Of a stretch of DNA of 31,577 bases, positions 16,324 through 24,561 are shown one piece after another; position 1 is the stretch's first letter; each line of letters starts with the position of its first letter. Source of the stretch: VGKU01 sp964388785. Lineage in GTDB: Bacteria > Patescibacteriota > Patescibacteriia > UBA9934 > GWF2-40-263. A model generated the notes under the pieces. It saw only the letters and a list, made by a program, of their open reading frames with translations. It did no database searches and was not told where the DNA came from. The stretch spans positions 1 to 31,577 of the forward strand of contig CAYMBX010000011.1 of assembly GCA_964388785.1 (NCBI GenBank), written 5' to 3'. Both the position numbers and the translations under genes were made by a program.

Positions 16324-18129
16324 ATGTCCAACTTTCGAAACATCGCCATTATTGCGCACGTCGACCACGGGAAAACCACCCTCGTCGATGCGCTTTTAAA
16401 ACAAACGCATACCTTCCGCGACGCAGATGCCATGGGTACAACCATCATGGATTCAAACGAGCTCGAGCGCGAACGTGGAATCACGATTTTTTCAAAAAAT
16501 GCCTCGGTGGTCTGGAAGGACACAAAAATCAATATCGTTGATACCCCCGGACACGCGGATTTTGGTGGAGAAGTAGAGCGTGTGATGAATTTGGTCGACG
16601 GATGTTTGCTGTTGGTCGATGCGAAAGAAGGACCCATGCCGCAGACGAAGTTTGTGCTGAAAAAAGCGCTTGAAGCAGGACACAAAATCATTTTGGTCAT
16701 CAACAAAATCGACAAAAAGGACGCCCGCATTAATTGGGTGCTCAATAAAACGTTCGATTTGTTTATCGATCTTGGAGCAACAGACGAACAAGCTCATTTT
16801 CCGGTTGTTTATGCGTCCGCGATCAATGGGGTTGCAGGTTTGGAACCCAATCTTGAGAGCATGAAAGACGTCACTCCACTGCTGGATACCGTTATTGACT
16901 ATATTCCGGGTCCTACAGGGGATTCGTCCGCCCCACTTCAGATTTCCGTCGTCAATATTTTTTACGACAATTACAAAGGACGTATTGCTGTAGGCCGAGT
17001 GGTGAATGGGACCGTCAAACAAGGTCAGCGCATCAAACATGTTGACCGACATGGAGTCGAGCACATGGAAAAAATTAGCGCGCTGCAAATTTACCAGGGA
17101 CTTGAACGAAAAGAAGTCGACGCGGTTGGTGCAGGTGAAGTGATCGCCATCGCCGGAATCCAAGAAGTGCAAATCGGTGAATCCCTCATCGATCCTGAAA
17201 ACGGCACCCCGCTGCCCATCATGCAAATCGAAGAACCCACCGTGAAAATGACCTTCGGTGCCAACACCTCTCCGTTTGCCGGAAACGAGGGAGAATTTTC
17301 CACCGCCCGACATCTTAAAGAACGGCTTGAACGGGAACTGCTGAACGACGTTGCCCTGCGGGTCGAAAAAGGCGAAGGCGATTCGAAATTTGTGGTCTCA
17401 GGACGCGGAGAGCTTCACCTTGCCATTCTGATTGAAAAAATGCGCCGTGAAGGATACGAATTGGAAGTGTCCCGCCCCCAAGTGATTTTCAAAGAAGAAC
17501 ACGGTGTCGTGTTGGAACCGTTTGAAGCGGTTTCCATCGAGTGTCCGGAAGCGTTTACCGGAACCGTGATTGAAAAAATGGGTAAGCGTAAAGGCGAAAT
17601 GAAAGACATGAACGTGGAAAACGGTCATGCCTATCTGGAATTTGAAATCCCAACACGCGGACTGATCGGCTATCGAAGCGAATTTCTGACCGATACAAAA
17701 GGACAAGGCATTTTAAACACGCTTTTGCTTGGCTATCGAACGAAAGTGGAAGGTGAAATTGTTGGGAATGACCACGGATCAATGATTTCCATGGAGAATG
17801 GCGTCACCATGGGTTATGCGCTGACAAACTTGCAAGATCGCGGGTCGCTGTTTGTCGGTGCGGGAGTGAATGTCTATGTAGGAATGGTCGTCGGCCAAAA
17901 CTCACGTGCGGAAGACATGGAGGTGAACCCGTGCAAAGAAAAACGACTAACCAACATGCGATCAAAAGGCGAAGGAACCGCCGTGCATTTGGAAACACCA
18001 CGTGAGATGACGCTCGAGCTTTGCCTCGAATATCTTGGAAACGACGAATTGCTCGAAGTCACGCCACAATCGCTCCGTATTCGGAAAAAATATCTTCTCG
18101 CCCATGAACGGCGACGAAAGGAGGACTAG
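16324..18129 (+). CDS. typA: Translational GTPase TypA/BipA
   Basis: Ribosome-associated GTPase of the EF-G superfamily, involved in ribosome assembly and stress. 601 residues, typical. G1 AHVDHGKTT (11-19), G2 region RERGITI, G3 DTPGHADFGGEVERV, G4 NKIDKKDAR; then domains II, III and V, and the TypA-specific C-terminal part with PTRGLIGYRSEFLTDTKGQG and NMRSKGEG. No Shine-Dalgarno. It converges on the coiled-coil gene and overlaps its last 4 bases. Confidence 0.97.
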   Translation: MSNFRNIAIIAHVDHGKTTLVDALLKQTHTFRDADAMGTTIMDSNELERERGITIFSKNASVVWKDTKINIVDTPGHADFGGEVERVMNLVDGCLLLVDAKEGPMPQTKFVLKKALEAGHKIILVINKIDKKDARINWVLNKTFDLFIDLGATDEQAHFPVVYASAINGVAGLEPNLESMKDVTPLLDTVIDYIPGPTGDSSAPLQISVVNIFYDNYKGRIAVGRVVNGTVKQGQRIKHVDRHGVEHMEKISALQIYQGLERKEVDAVGAGEVIAIAGIQEVQIGESLIDPENGTPLPIMQIEEPTVKMTFGANTSPFAGNEGEFSTARHLKERLERELLNDVALRVEKGEGDSKFVVSGRGELHLAILIEKMRREGYELEVSRPQVIFKEEHGVVLEPFEAVSIECPEAFTGTVIEKMGKRKGEMKDMNVENGHAYLEFEIPTRGLIGYRSEFLTDTKGQGILNTLLLGYRTKVEGEIVGNDHGSMISMENGVTMGYALTNLQDRGSLFVGAGVNVYVGMVVGQNSRAEDMEVNPCKEKRLTNMRSKGEGTAVHLETPREMTLELCLEYLGNDELLEVTPQSLRIRKKYLLAHERRRKED

Positions 18130-18599
18130 GAAGAAAACTCAGCCTCCACATTCCCCTTTGCATCAAGGTACGTTTGTTCCAGGGCGTCGATCGCCGCACT
18201 GGTCTGTAACTGCAGTTGTGTCCACGCGGACATAGAAGCGTCTCGAAGCTGTTCGAGGCGCTCTTTTGCAATTTCAACACCGGTTTCCAGTTCCTCTCTT
18301 GCTTCCTCCCAAGAGTTGATTGTTTCATCATCTAACTGTTCCACATTCGCTTCCACTGCAAGTCGCAAAGACTCGATATCCGCTTCCAATGCTTCTATAC
18401 GTTCTTCAAAGTCGGACTCCATTTGGGTTCGTTGCTCACTCGTGGGCTGATTTTGATCTGTTTGTTCATTCGTGTTGTTGACCGTAAGATTTTTTTCTTG
18501 GGCGTTTTGTGCGCCCCAGTAGACAAACAGGACAAGTGCAAGAATAGCAAGCAGAGCGAGCATCATCAGAATCGTTGTAGTGACATTTCGTGTATTCAT
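18126..18599 (-). CDS. Membrane-anchored coiled-coil protein, unknown
   Basis: 157 residues: an N-terminal membrane helix (about 9-29), then a Gln/Asn/Thr-rich linker and a long acidic, heptad-like helical region (about 57-145, many Glu, Leu and Ala). The topology suggests one anchor with an extracytoplasmic coiled coil. No family recognised. A GATAAT sequence ends about 10 bases before the ATG, consistent with a near-leaderless transcript. It ends convergently within the typA stop region. Confidence 0.72.
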   Translation of the reverse strand: MNTRNVTTTILMMLALLAILALVLFVYWGAQNAQEKNLTVNNTNEQTDQNQPTSEQRTQMESDFEERIEALEADIESLRLAVEANVEQLDDETINSWEEAREELETGVEIAKERLEQLRDASMSAWTQLQLQTSAAIDALEQTYLDAKGNVEAEFSS

Positions 18600-18667
18600 A
18601 TGGATAGTAATTATCGACTTTACTTAAAAAACGACGCGAAAGAATTGGAATCCTTTCACGTCGGAAA

Positions 18668-18676
18668 TGTTATAAC
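18668..18676 (+). promoter_or_regulatory. Extended -10 promoter of the secreted repeat protein
   Basis: TGTTATAAC is an extended -10 (TGn plus a 5/6 hexamer) with no clear -35. The predicted start near 18683 is 3 bases before the first ATG, giving a leaderless mRNA. Confidence 0.45.
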
Positions 18677-18685
18677 TCACCTTTC

Positions 18686-19303
18686 ATGCTTTGTATGCGT
18701 TACCTTATCATCACACTTTTTGGGACAGGTCTTGTCCTTCAACCTGTTGCGGTCCCTCTTTCTGCGGCCAATCCCTATTATTCGGGTTATATTTTTCTTG
18801 CGGCGGAAGCAAACGGTGAATTGTGGTATGTGAAACCCGAAACGCAAAAACGGACATATCTGGCCACCGATTACCATGTTCTCTCGTTCATGCAAAAAGG
18901 TGTGGGGATACGCGATCAGGATCTAGAAAAAATTCCGATCGGACTCATGCCTGAAGTCACCATCGACACGGATCAAGACGGATTGTCAGATGCGGTTGAA
19001 TATGCTCTCAACCTCACGGAATGGAAGGAAGACACGGACGGCGACGGAATTAGCGACGGAGTGGAAATCAACAATCATTCAAATCCGAAAGGGACAGGAA
19101 TGCTTCCCCTCGACATGAATCTGGCAAAAAAACTTGCGGGGATGATTGTGCTGCAAGTTGAGGATCGTGGACAGGCCTGGTACATCCATCCTGTCACACA
19201 CAAACGTTATTCGCTCGGCACCCCGGCCCAGGCATTCGAGACGTTTGTTCACCTCGCACTTGGCATCAACAACCAAAATCTCGCTAAGATTCCGATTGAA
19301 TAA
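18686..19303 (+). CDS. Secreted protein with two KR-Y-x-L repeats around a Ca-binding-type linker
   Basis: 205 residues. A signal peptide (about 1-28) is followed by repeat A, GELWYVKPETQKRTYLATD...GIRDQDLEKIPIG. The middle has two calcium-loop-like motifs, DTDQDGLSD and DTDGDGISD, of the thrombospondin type 3/dockerin style. Repeat B follows, GQAWYIHPVTHKRYSLGTP...GINNQNLAKIPIE. The two ~45-residue repeats align end to end. Such domains occur in CPR surface proteins (recollection), probably at the cell envelope; function unknown. ATG at 18686 or 18695 is possible. Its end overlaps the convergent nitroreductase gene by 20 bases. Confidence 0.8.
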   Translation: MLCMRYLIITLFGTGLVLQPVAVPLSAANPYYSGYIFLAAEANGELWYVKPETQKRTYLATDYHVLSFMQKGVGIRDQDLEKIPIGLMPEVTIDTDQDGLSDAVEYALNLTEWKEDTDGDGISDGVEINNHSNPKGTGMLPLDMNLAKKLAGMIVLQVEDRGQAWYIHPVTHKRYSLGTPAQAFETFVHLALGINNQNLAKIPIE

Positions 19304-19865
19304 ACCGGCCTTCCATGATGATTTCCTGAAGTGGTCGACGATCGGAAGGCACCTCCCGTTCTTGAAGATCCGGCGGGAGGTCTTCTTTTTTCCCAGGTTT
19401 TCCGATCGCGATCATGGCATGGACTTCATGATCATCAGGCACACCAAGTTGTGTGCGAGCTGCATCATAATCAAATCCTTCCATCCCATGAGCAACCAAG
19501 CCGCGGGCGCTGGCCTCGATTGCCAAATTTTCCCACGCAGCTCCTGTGTCAAACGCATGAGTCACACTTGGCTTCCCGTTATAGTCGAATGTCTTTTTTG
19601 AAACAACAACTACGAGTGTCGATGCATTGATACACCACTGTTTATTGAAGGCTCCCAAGAAGTTGAAAAACAATTCCCATGAGGGCGTTTCCCGTTTGGC
19701 ATAAATGAAACGCCATGGCTGATTGTTGTATGAGGACGGTGCCCATCGAGCTGCTTCAAACAACGTCATCAGTTCCTCATCCGTCATGGATTCTCCGCTC
19801 AGTGCGCGCGGAGACCAACGGTTTAGGATAAACGTTTGGATTGGATACTTGGATTTGCGTAGCAT
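19284..19865 (-). CDS. Nitroreductase family FMN oxidoreductase
   Basis: 193 residues, the usual size of the NfsB/FRP superfamily. N-terminal RWSPRALSG (the R-R-SxR phosphate/FMN-binding element), ARWAPSSYNNQPWRFIYA, and the later AWENLAIEASARGLVAHGMEGFD are hallmark segments. It is a cytosolic flavoenzyme using NAD(P)H to reduce nitro compounds, quinones or related acceptors; the natural substrate is unknown. A -10-like TATGCT with TG (19874-19879) sits 8 bases before the ATG, directly behind the pgpA terminator, so the transcript should be practically leaderless. Confidence 0.92.
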   Translation of the reverse strand: MLRKSKYPIQTFILNRWSPRALSGESMTDEELMTLFEAARWAPSSYNNQPWRFIYAKRETPSWELFFNFLGAFNKQWCINASTLVVVVSKKTFDYNGKPSVTHAFDTGAAWENLAIEASARGLVAHGMEGFDYDAARTQLGVPDDHEVHAMIAIGKPGKKEDLPPDLQEREVPSDRRPLQEIIMEGRFIQSES

Positions 19866-19881
19866 ATGTTTTTAGCATAAC

Positions 19882-19914
19882 AAAAACCGCTCATGCTGCA
19901 AGGAGACAGAGCGG
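19882..19914 (-). terminator. Terminator overlapping the end of pgpA
   Basis: On the minus strand CCGCTC/GAGCGG (arms 19909-19914 and 19887-19892) with a 16-base loop is followed by TTTTT. The 5' arm lies in the final codons of pgpA, and the stop codon overlaps the 3' arm. Confidence 0.65.
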
Positions 19915-20448
19915 AAGGATGGCGAGCGCGGTCATTGCGCCCGCGACCGTGTCGTCGATCATGATGTTGAAGCCACTCCCCTTCTCGCCGACCTTGTCCT
20001 CAAAGAAGCGGACCGGGCCTGTCTTCTTTGCGTCGAAGTAGCGGAAGATGCCGAAGGCGAGCAGGAGGATCGTGAGATACCAGAACCACGAAAGTGTAAC
20101 GAGCGAAAGTGGAAAAACCGCGATCCACATCCCGTGAAGCTCATCGATGTTGGTTTCGTTGAAGTCGCACGAAACACGGACTCCCGTGTGACGTACGCGC
20201 TCTCCCCAGAGTTCGACCATGAGCATCTCGGCAGGCTCGATGACCACGAGGCCCGCTGCGAAGGATACAACGATCCCCGCAAGCATGATCCCGGGCGAAA
20301 GCTGGTTGGTCATCAACAACGGGATGAGCGCAACGACCGTTCCGGCTGTCCCGCCGCCGGCCCCCTGCTTCCCCATGAGCTTTCCGGGCAGAAACCCACT
20401 GAAACCTGTCGAAGAACACGCGAGACAGAACCACCACCAGAATGACAT
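19891..20448 (-). CDS. pgpA: Phosphatidylglycerophosphatase A
   Basis: Dephosphorylates phosphatidylglycerophosphate to phosphatidylglycerol in the membrane. 185 residues from MSFWWWF. GAGGGTAGTVVALIPLL matches the PGTxGS start region, ETNIDELHGMWIAVF the central DE-GMW motif, and FDAKKTGPVRFFEDKV...GFNIMIDDTVAGA the C-terminal signature. Four or so membrane segments. A perfect GGAGG lies a few bases before the ATG, and the upstream extension of the frame has no support. G/C-ending codons contrast with both neighbours. Together with gpsA it supports phosphatidylglycerol synthesis. Confidence 0.88.
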   Translation of the reverse strand: MSFWWWFCLACSSTGFSGFLPGKLMGKQGAGGGTAGTVVALIPLLMTNQLSPGIMLAGIVVSFAAGLVVIEPAEMLMVELWGERVRHTGVRVSCDFNETNIDELHGMWIAVFPLSLVTLSWFWYLTILLLAFGIFRYFDAKKTGPVRFFEDKVGEKGSGFNIMIDDTVAGAMTALAILPLCLLAA

Positions 20449-20475
20449 GACGCACCTCCGTTTTTGCGTACGCGA

Positions 20476-20504
20476 AAAATACCAGACGTCTCTCCATGCG
20501 TCAA
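20476..20504 (-). promoter_or_regulatory. Promoter of pgpA
   Basis: -35 TTGACG (20499-20504), 17-base spacer, TATTTT (20476-20481) with TG one base before it. It overlaps the end of the upstream membrane protein gene. A GCGTACGC palindrome lies between the -10 and the Shine-Dalgarno. Confidence 0.6.
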
Positions 20505-20848
20505 TCAGGCCGTTGCTCAAAAGAGGGAAAATGCAAAAAACGCAACAGATGGATGACCACAAAATACAGAACATACGAACCGAAAACCAGAAAAATCCAA
20601 TTCATCAAAAAGATGAGTGTGTTCAAAAAAGATGGTAGAAGTACAAGACGTGAAAAAATATCTAAATCCGCAAGTGGTCGAATAACAAAAGACGTAAAAA
20701 AAGAAATCCAGACAATTTGACAAAAGCTGCAGACGAAAAATTTGCTGCGTATGCTCAACATTTTTCTTAATTCCGAACGATGGCTCAAATACGCACGCCA
20801 AAAAAACGCTGCACCGGATATGAAGAGAATTGTGAGAAGGAAACGCAT
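20501..20848 (-). CDS. Four-helix hydrophobic membrane protein, unknown
   Basis: 115 residues, very rich in Phe, Leu and Ile, with hydrophobic segments at about 3-18, 35-56, 64-80 and 83-105. No family recognised. AT-rich codons like most of the window. An extended -10 (TGGTACAAT, TACAAT at 20856-20861) ends 7 bases before the ATG, so a leaderless mRNA is likely. A terminator hairpin lies upstream and isolates it from the zinc-ribbon gene. Confidence 0.6.
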   Translation of the reverse strand: MRFLLTILFISGAAFFWRAYLSHRSELRKMLSIRSKFFVCSFCQIVWISFFTSFVIRPLADLDIFSRLVLLPSFLNTLIFLMNWIFLVFGSYVLYFVVIHLLRFLHFPSFEQRPD

Positions 20849-20884
20849 AAAATTAATTGTACCAAATTTTCCGTTTTTCGATTA

Positions 20885-20914
20885 AAAATCCTCCGCATGG
20901 AGACGGAGGATTTT
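20885..20914 (-). terminator. Bidirectional terminator after the zinc-ribbon gene
   Basis: Stem AAAATCCTCCG/CGGAGGATTTT (11 bp) with an 8-base loop; T tract on both strands. It starts 3 bases after the stop codon of the 30-aa protein. Confidence 0.85.
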
Positions 20915-20917
20915 GTC

Positions 20918-21010
20918 CTACTTCGCGCATGTGCATTCTTCTTGCGATTTTCCGCACCCGACACACTTTCCATTCTCAAGCTCCATTCCACATGTTGAGC
21001 AAGTGGCCAT
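20918..21010 (-). CDS. 30-residue zinc-ribbon protein
   Basis: The translation begins MATCSTCGMELENGKCVGCG and continues KSQEECTCAK. Cys pairs CxxC at 4-7 and 16-19, plus CxC at 26-28, form a complete rubredoxin/zinc-knuckle type site in only 30 residues. Similar MATCxxCGMEL... small proteins occur in CPR genomes (recollection, not a search). Probably a zinc-binding adaptor; function unknown. It has its own strong terminator. Upstream, 21011-21130 holds no gene; a GATAAT at about 21028-21033 could be its -10. Confidence 0.75.
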   Translation of the reverse strand: MATCSTCGMELENGKCVGCGKSQEECTCAK

Positions 21011-21130
21011 AAAATAGGTGGTTAAGAATTATCCTGTTTATGACGACGAATGATTTCAAAGATTGTTTCGTTAAGTGGGGGTAATGACTACGGTGAACAA
21101 CCCACTGACTAGCCCTCTGATAGGGAAAAG

Positions 21131-21160
21131 AAAATACCAGTCTTGATAGACTGGTATTTT
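21131..21160 (-). terminator. Bidirectional terminator after tRNA-Trp
   Basis: 12-bp perfect stem AAAATACCAGTC/GACTGGTATTTT with a 6-base loop, starting 2 bases after the tRNA 3' CCA. Confidence 0.85.
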
Positions 21161-21162
21161 CT

Positions 21163-21236
21163 TGGCAGGGGAGCCGGGGCTCGAACCCGGAATAAAGGTT
21201 TTGGAGACCTCCGTGATACCATTTCACCACTCCCCT
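21163..21236 (-). tRNA. tRNA-Trp (CCA)
   Basis: Cloverleaf read on the minus strand: acceptor AGGGGAG/CTCCCCT, D arm GTG...CAC, anticodon loop CTCCAAA (anticodon CCA, Trp), T arm CCGGG TTCGAGC CCCGG, discriminator G and an encoded CCA end. A TATTAT -10-like box (21256-21261) lies between it and the guaB1 stop. Confidence 0.93.
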
Positions 21237-21267
21237 TCGCATTTCGGACAGGCAAATAATAAACAAA

Positions 21268-22710
21268 TCACCAACTTTTGGCAACCGGTTTGCCTTCCTC
21301 GTATCCCGCAAGCGTCTGGACACCAACAACGGCATTTTTGAAAAAGGTTTCCAAATCTCGCGCGCCTGAATAGGTACACGCGCTCCGGAGGCCGGCGGTA
21401 ATTTCATCCAAAATATCTTCCACGCTTTCCTGCCCCGGCTTCAGATACATTTTCGTCTGACTGACGCCTTCTTCAAAGAATGCACGACGTGCGAGTTCAA
21501 ACGGATCAATCTGACGATTGCGATTGAGGACGGCCCGGCTTGAGGCCATACCAAATTGTTCTTTGTAGAGCCGACCGTCTGCATCGTGCTGGACGTCGGC
21601 CGGACTCTCAAATGTCCCGGCAAACCACGTTCCGATCATGGCCGAGCTCGCCCCCGCGGCAAGCGCGAGGGCAACGTCGCGTGGTGTTCGACACCCACCA
21701 TCGGCCCAGACATGGGTGCCGTGTTTCCGCGCCGCGGCGGCAACGCGATGCACGGCCGAAAATTGCGGCCGCCCCACCCCTGTCGTCATACGCGTCTTAC
21801 ATGCACCACCCGGACCAACACCCACCTTCAAAATATTCGCTCCCGCTTCGATGAAATCTTCCGCGGCCACAGCCGTCACAATGTTTCCCGCAACAAGAGG
21901 CCGATCGGGACCCAACAGACCACGCGCAGTCTTGATGGCTTCGCGCATTTTCTTCTGATGGCCGTGTGCCGTATCGAGCACGACCACATCCACCCCGATT
22001 TGTTTCAACCGATCCACTGTTTCTGCGACGCGATCACGCACACGAACCGCAACACAGGTCAGAAGTTCTCCGCGCGTGTTCACAGCCGGCTCATACAACG
22101 TCGTTCGCACCGCTCCCTTGCGTGTCATCACCCCGGCAAGTGTACCGTTCGCATTCACGACCGGCACAATCGACAAACGACGCTCAACAAGCAAATCGAA
22201 AATCTCACGCGGTGACAGAGAACTGGAAACAGTGATGAGCTGACGCGTCATCACATCCCGCAGAGGACTATAGCGATCTCGCCGGTACGCATCTGATTCT
22301 GTAAAAATTCCAACGGGTTTATCAGAGGGATCCGTAATAATAACCGCCTCATGCGCCCGCTTATGAATGAGGTTCAGTGCGGTTTGAACCGACTGATGTT
22401 CCTTCAAAACAACCGGAGTCTCAAACACGTGATGACAGCTCTTCACATAAGTCACAATCTCTTCAATGCGTTCAAACGGAATGTCCTGTGGAAGCACAAC
22501 TAAACCACCGCGTCGTGTCACCGTCTCCGCCATACGCTTGCCGGCGACAGCTGTCATGTTCGCAACCACAATCGGAATCGTCGTACCGATCCCCTCCACT
22601 GGCGTCAGATTCACATCCATCCTCGATTCAATTTCGGAATAGAGCGGCATCAAAAACACGTCTTGATAGGTGAGCTCTTTTCGCTCATCTTCGGGTCGAA
22701 GAAATTGCAT
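21268..22710 (-). CDS. IMP dehydrogenase/GMP reductase family, GuaB1 type
   Basis: 480 residues. TIM barrel split by two CBS domains (about 95-205). The sequence closely follows the actinobacterial GuaB1 family: TYQDVFLMPL, VVANMTAVAGKRMAETVTRRGGLVVLPQD, DTAHGHQ, VAGNIVTA, catalytic loop GVGPGGACKTR (Cys304), TGVGRPQFSAV, HVWADGG, a MIGTWFAGT segment and the ending VVGVQTLAGYEEGKP. The mycobacterial GuaB1 has been shown to be a GMP reductase rather than an IMPDH (established knowledge), so the enzyme here more likely deaminates GMP to IMP than makes XMP. No strong Shine-Dalgarno. Confidence 0.88.
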   Translation of the reverse strand: MQFLRPEDERKELTYQDVFLMPLYSEIESRMDVNLTPVEGIGTTIPIVVANMTAVAGKRMAETVTRRGGLVVLPQDIPFERIEEIVTYVKSCHHVFETPVVLKEHQSVQTALNLIHKRAHEAVIITDPSDKPVGIFTESDAYRRDRYSPLRDVMTRQLITVSSSLSPREIFDLLVERRLSIVPVVNANGTLAGVMTRKGAVRTTLYEPAVNTRGELLTCVAVRVRDRVAETVDRLKQIGVDVVVLDTAHGHQKKMREAIKTARGLLGPDRPLVAGNIVTAVAAEDFIEAGANILKVGVGPGGACKTRMTTGVGRPQFSAVHRVAAAARKHGTHVWADGGCRTPRDVALALAAGASSAMIGTWFAGTFESPADVQHDADGRLYKEQFGMASSRAVLNRNRQIDPFELARRAFFEEGVSQTKMYLKPGQESVEDILDEITAGLRSACTYSGARDLETFFKNAVVGVQTLAGYEEGKPVAKSW

Positions 22711-22743
22711 AGCGTCCCCAGCTTACCTGAACTTCAAAAAAAG

Positions 22744-22770
22744 AAAAAACCCGTCGGTGATTCCGCGGGT
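22744..22770 (-). terminator. Terminator of the MotA/TolQ-like two-gene unit
   Basis: On the minus strand ACCCG/CGGGT arms (22749-22770) with inner GG/CC pairing, followed by six T. It lies 9 bases after the coiled-coil gene's stop. Confidence 0.7.
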
Positions 22771-22779
22771 CGTGTTGGG

Positions 22780-23475
22780 TCATCGACCCAATTCGTATTG
22801 TTCCGGTGTCGGATCCCCTTTGCCGCCGACCGGGACTTTCCCGGACGCGGCATGGCACTTGTAACGGATGTTCCAATAGCCGTCCTTGGCTTTGGAGTCC
22901 GTGATGTCCACATAGCCGTCCTTGAACACCCACAACCTGAGGTTGGAGGCGATCAACTTGCCTTTTGACGACTTGGACGGACTGGCCTTTGCGGCTGCCG
23001 CTTTGGCCGCCGCCGCCGCGGCTTTCGCCTGAGCTGCCGCCGTCTTTGCCTGTGCAGCTTCCTTCTGAGCCTGCGCCGCTTGTGTCTCTGCCGCGGCGGT
23101 TTTTGCATTCGCCTCCGCGACGATCTTCATGGCCTCAGCGACTTTCTTCTCCGCCTCGGCCTTCGCATCCTGCGCCTTCTGCTCGGCTTCTCGCTGTTTA
23201 CGCTCCGCTTCCTCCATCGCGGACTTGAAGTTCCTTTGCTCGAGGAGTTCCATACGCTCCTCGGGACTCAGCGCGAGCGCCTGTTCGAGTTCTTCGAGCT
23301 TCGCTGCCTGTGCACTGGCCTCCGCTGTTTTCGTCTTCAGAATCAGCACAAGCAGTGCGGCAAAGACAGCCATGAGAACGAACAGGACAATAACGGTAAT
23401 CAGCGAAGCGCCGACGATGTCGGATTGGGCATCCCCGTGGTTGGCCTCCGACGTAGATCCGTTGAACTCACGCAT
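22780..23475 (-). CDS. Single-span membrane protein with Ala-rich coiled coil and novel C-terminal domain
   Basis: 231 residues from MREFNGSTSE. One membrane helix (about 22-46) is preceded by acidic residues (Asp15, Asp19), then a long TolA-like coiled coil of Ala/Lys/Glu/Gln (about 50-165), then a ~60-residue C-terminal domain (LRLWVFKDGYVDITDSKA... KCHAASGKVPVGG). GGAGG sits 5 bases before the ATG, which overlaps the upstream stop by 8 bases, so translation is coupled. By position and topology it could be the MotB/ExbD/TolR-like partner of the upstream channel-like protein, but no peptidoglycan-binding OmpA-type domain is seen. G/C-ending codons. Confidence 0.75.
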   Translation of the reverse strand: MREFNGSTSEANHGDAQSDIVGASLITVIVLFVLMAVFAALLVLILKTKTAEASAQAAKLEELEQALALSPEERMELLEQRNFKSAMEEAERKQREAEQKAQDAKAEAEKKVAEAMKIVAEANAKTAAAETQAAQAQKEAAQAKTAAAQAKAAAAAAKAAAAKASPSKSSKGKLIASNLRLWVFKDGYVDITDSKAKDGYWNIRYKCHAASGKVPVGGKGDPTPEQYELGR

Positions 23476-24502
23476 CGCCGCCTCCATTGCCCTTGCGAGC
23501 TCGCGGCGTGAGTTGCATGCCGCCATCGACATAGGCGACATCGACGCGCCAGGAGTCAATGCTCGCGAGTCCGGCGAGCCGATGCATGGCCTCCACCGCC
23601 GCAGGAACCAGATCACCCTGAACCTTCTGTGCGAGCTCGCTGGACGCATCGACGATCTGCGAGGATCTCTCGACCGCTCCCTGAAGTTGCCGGGCAACTT
23701 CGCGAAGTTCACCGACCGCGTCCACGAGCGGCTGATGCAGCTCTTTGGTATCGGCGAACTTGAGGATGGTCGTGATCTGTGCGGGCAAGGTCATTTTGGC
23801 AAGGACCTCATCTTGAATCCAGGATTCGACAGCCGTGATGCTCGCGGCTTCTTCTCCCATGCGCTCATCAGCCCACGCGCCGACCCACGCCTTCACGCAC
23901 CACCCGATGATGCTCGTGAAAAACGCGGTTGAAACGGTCCAAAGGTCGATCGTGTGCAGATTCTCGATGAACGCCCCAACAGCTTCGACCGACTGGGACT
24001 CGGACGTGACCGAGGGAATCTGGAACAACACCGTGGCCTGTGCCATGAAGACCACCAGGCCGATGAGCGTTCCGATGATCCCCTCGAAGCCAATGACGTT
24101 GATTTGGCTGGTGATCCCCGAGTACCTCTCGTGCGTTTGCCGACGCAGCGTCATGAGCTTTGCCTGCACGAACGCATGGATCGCCGCTTCATCCGCGGCG
24201 TGTTGGATCTTCTTCAGGATCGCTCTGAGCAGATCCGCCACGACACGCTCGTGCGCCGCGATCGCTTCGTCTTTGAAGGACGGGAGTCGTTCGCGATCGA
24301 CTGTGTGTGGGACGTCCATGCGTGGAGGTTGGTAGCGCAGGCGACGCGGGACACGCCAGAGCAGATACGGGATCTTGCTCAGCATGTAGAAGAGAAACGA
24401 CCATGCCACCGCGTTCAAGGTCGAGATGACACTGTGGGTTGTGTGGTAGACGTACCCCCCGATGACGCCGAGCGAGACCAACAAGCCGATTGTCGCGTAC
24501 AT
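23468..24502 (-). CDS. MotA/TolQ/ExbB-like four-helix membrane protein
   Basis: 344 residues. Hydrophobic helices at about 3-20, 26-48, 137-160 and 188-208, with a charged cytoplasmic loop between helices 2 and 3 and a helical C-terminal tail (about 245-310). The segment GFEGIIGTLIGLVVFMAQA followed by TVSTAFFTSIIGWCVKAW resembles the MotA/TolQ/ExbB core (GxxGTxxGL and the later T-A-F-xT-xxG helix). The suggested role is a proton or ion channel energising the coiled-coil partner encoded directly downstream; this rests on topology and short motifs only. Perfect AGGAGG 5 bases before the ATG; G/C-ending codons. Confidence 0.68.
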   Translation of the reverse strand: MYATIGLLVSLGVIGGYVYHTTHSVISTLNAVAWSFLFYMLSKIPYLLWRVPRRLRYQPPRMDVPHTVDRERLPSFKDEAIAAHERVVADLLRAILKKIQHAADEAAIHAFVQAKLMTLRRQTHERYSGITSQINVIGFEGIIGTLIGLVVFMAQATVLFQIPSVTSESQSVEAVGAFIENLHTIDLWTVSTAFFTSIIGWCVKAWVGAWADERMGEEAASITAVESWIQDEVLAKMTLPAQITTILKFADTKELHQPLVDAVGELREVARQLQGAVERSSQIVDASSELAQKVQGDLVPAAVEAMHRLAGLASIDSWRVDVAYVDGGMQLTPRARKGNGGGDA

Positions 24503-24561
24503 GAATCCTCCTGAGACACGGACCTGACCACTCGCGGAAATCTCCTTTTAGAGGAGGCCTG

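Noticed and set aside
21084..21146. 20-residue plus-strand frame preceded by a G-rich stretch
   Set aside because: No conservation clue, overlaps the tRNA-Trp terminator and is likely chance.
22965..24514. Several long plus-strand frames across the MotA/TolQ-like pair
   Set aside because: Long antisense frames are expected where G/C-rich third positions reduce stops; the minus frames have promoter, Shine-Dalgarno, membrane helices and coupling.
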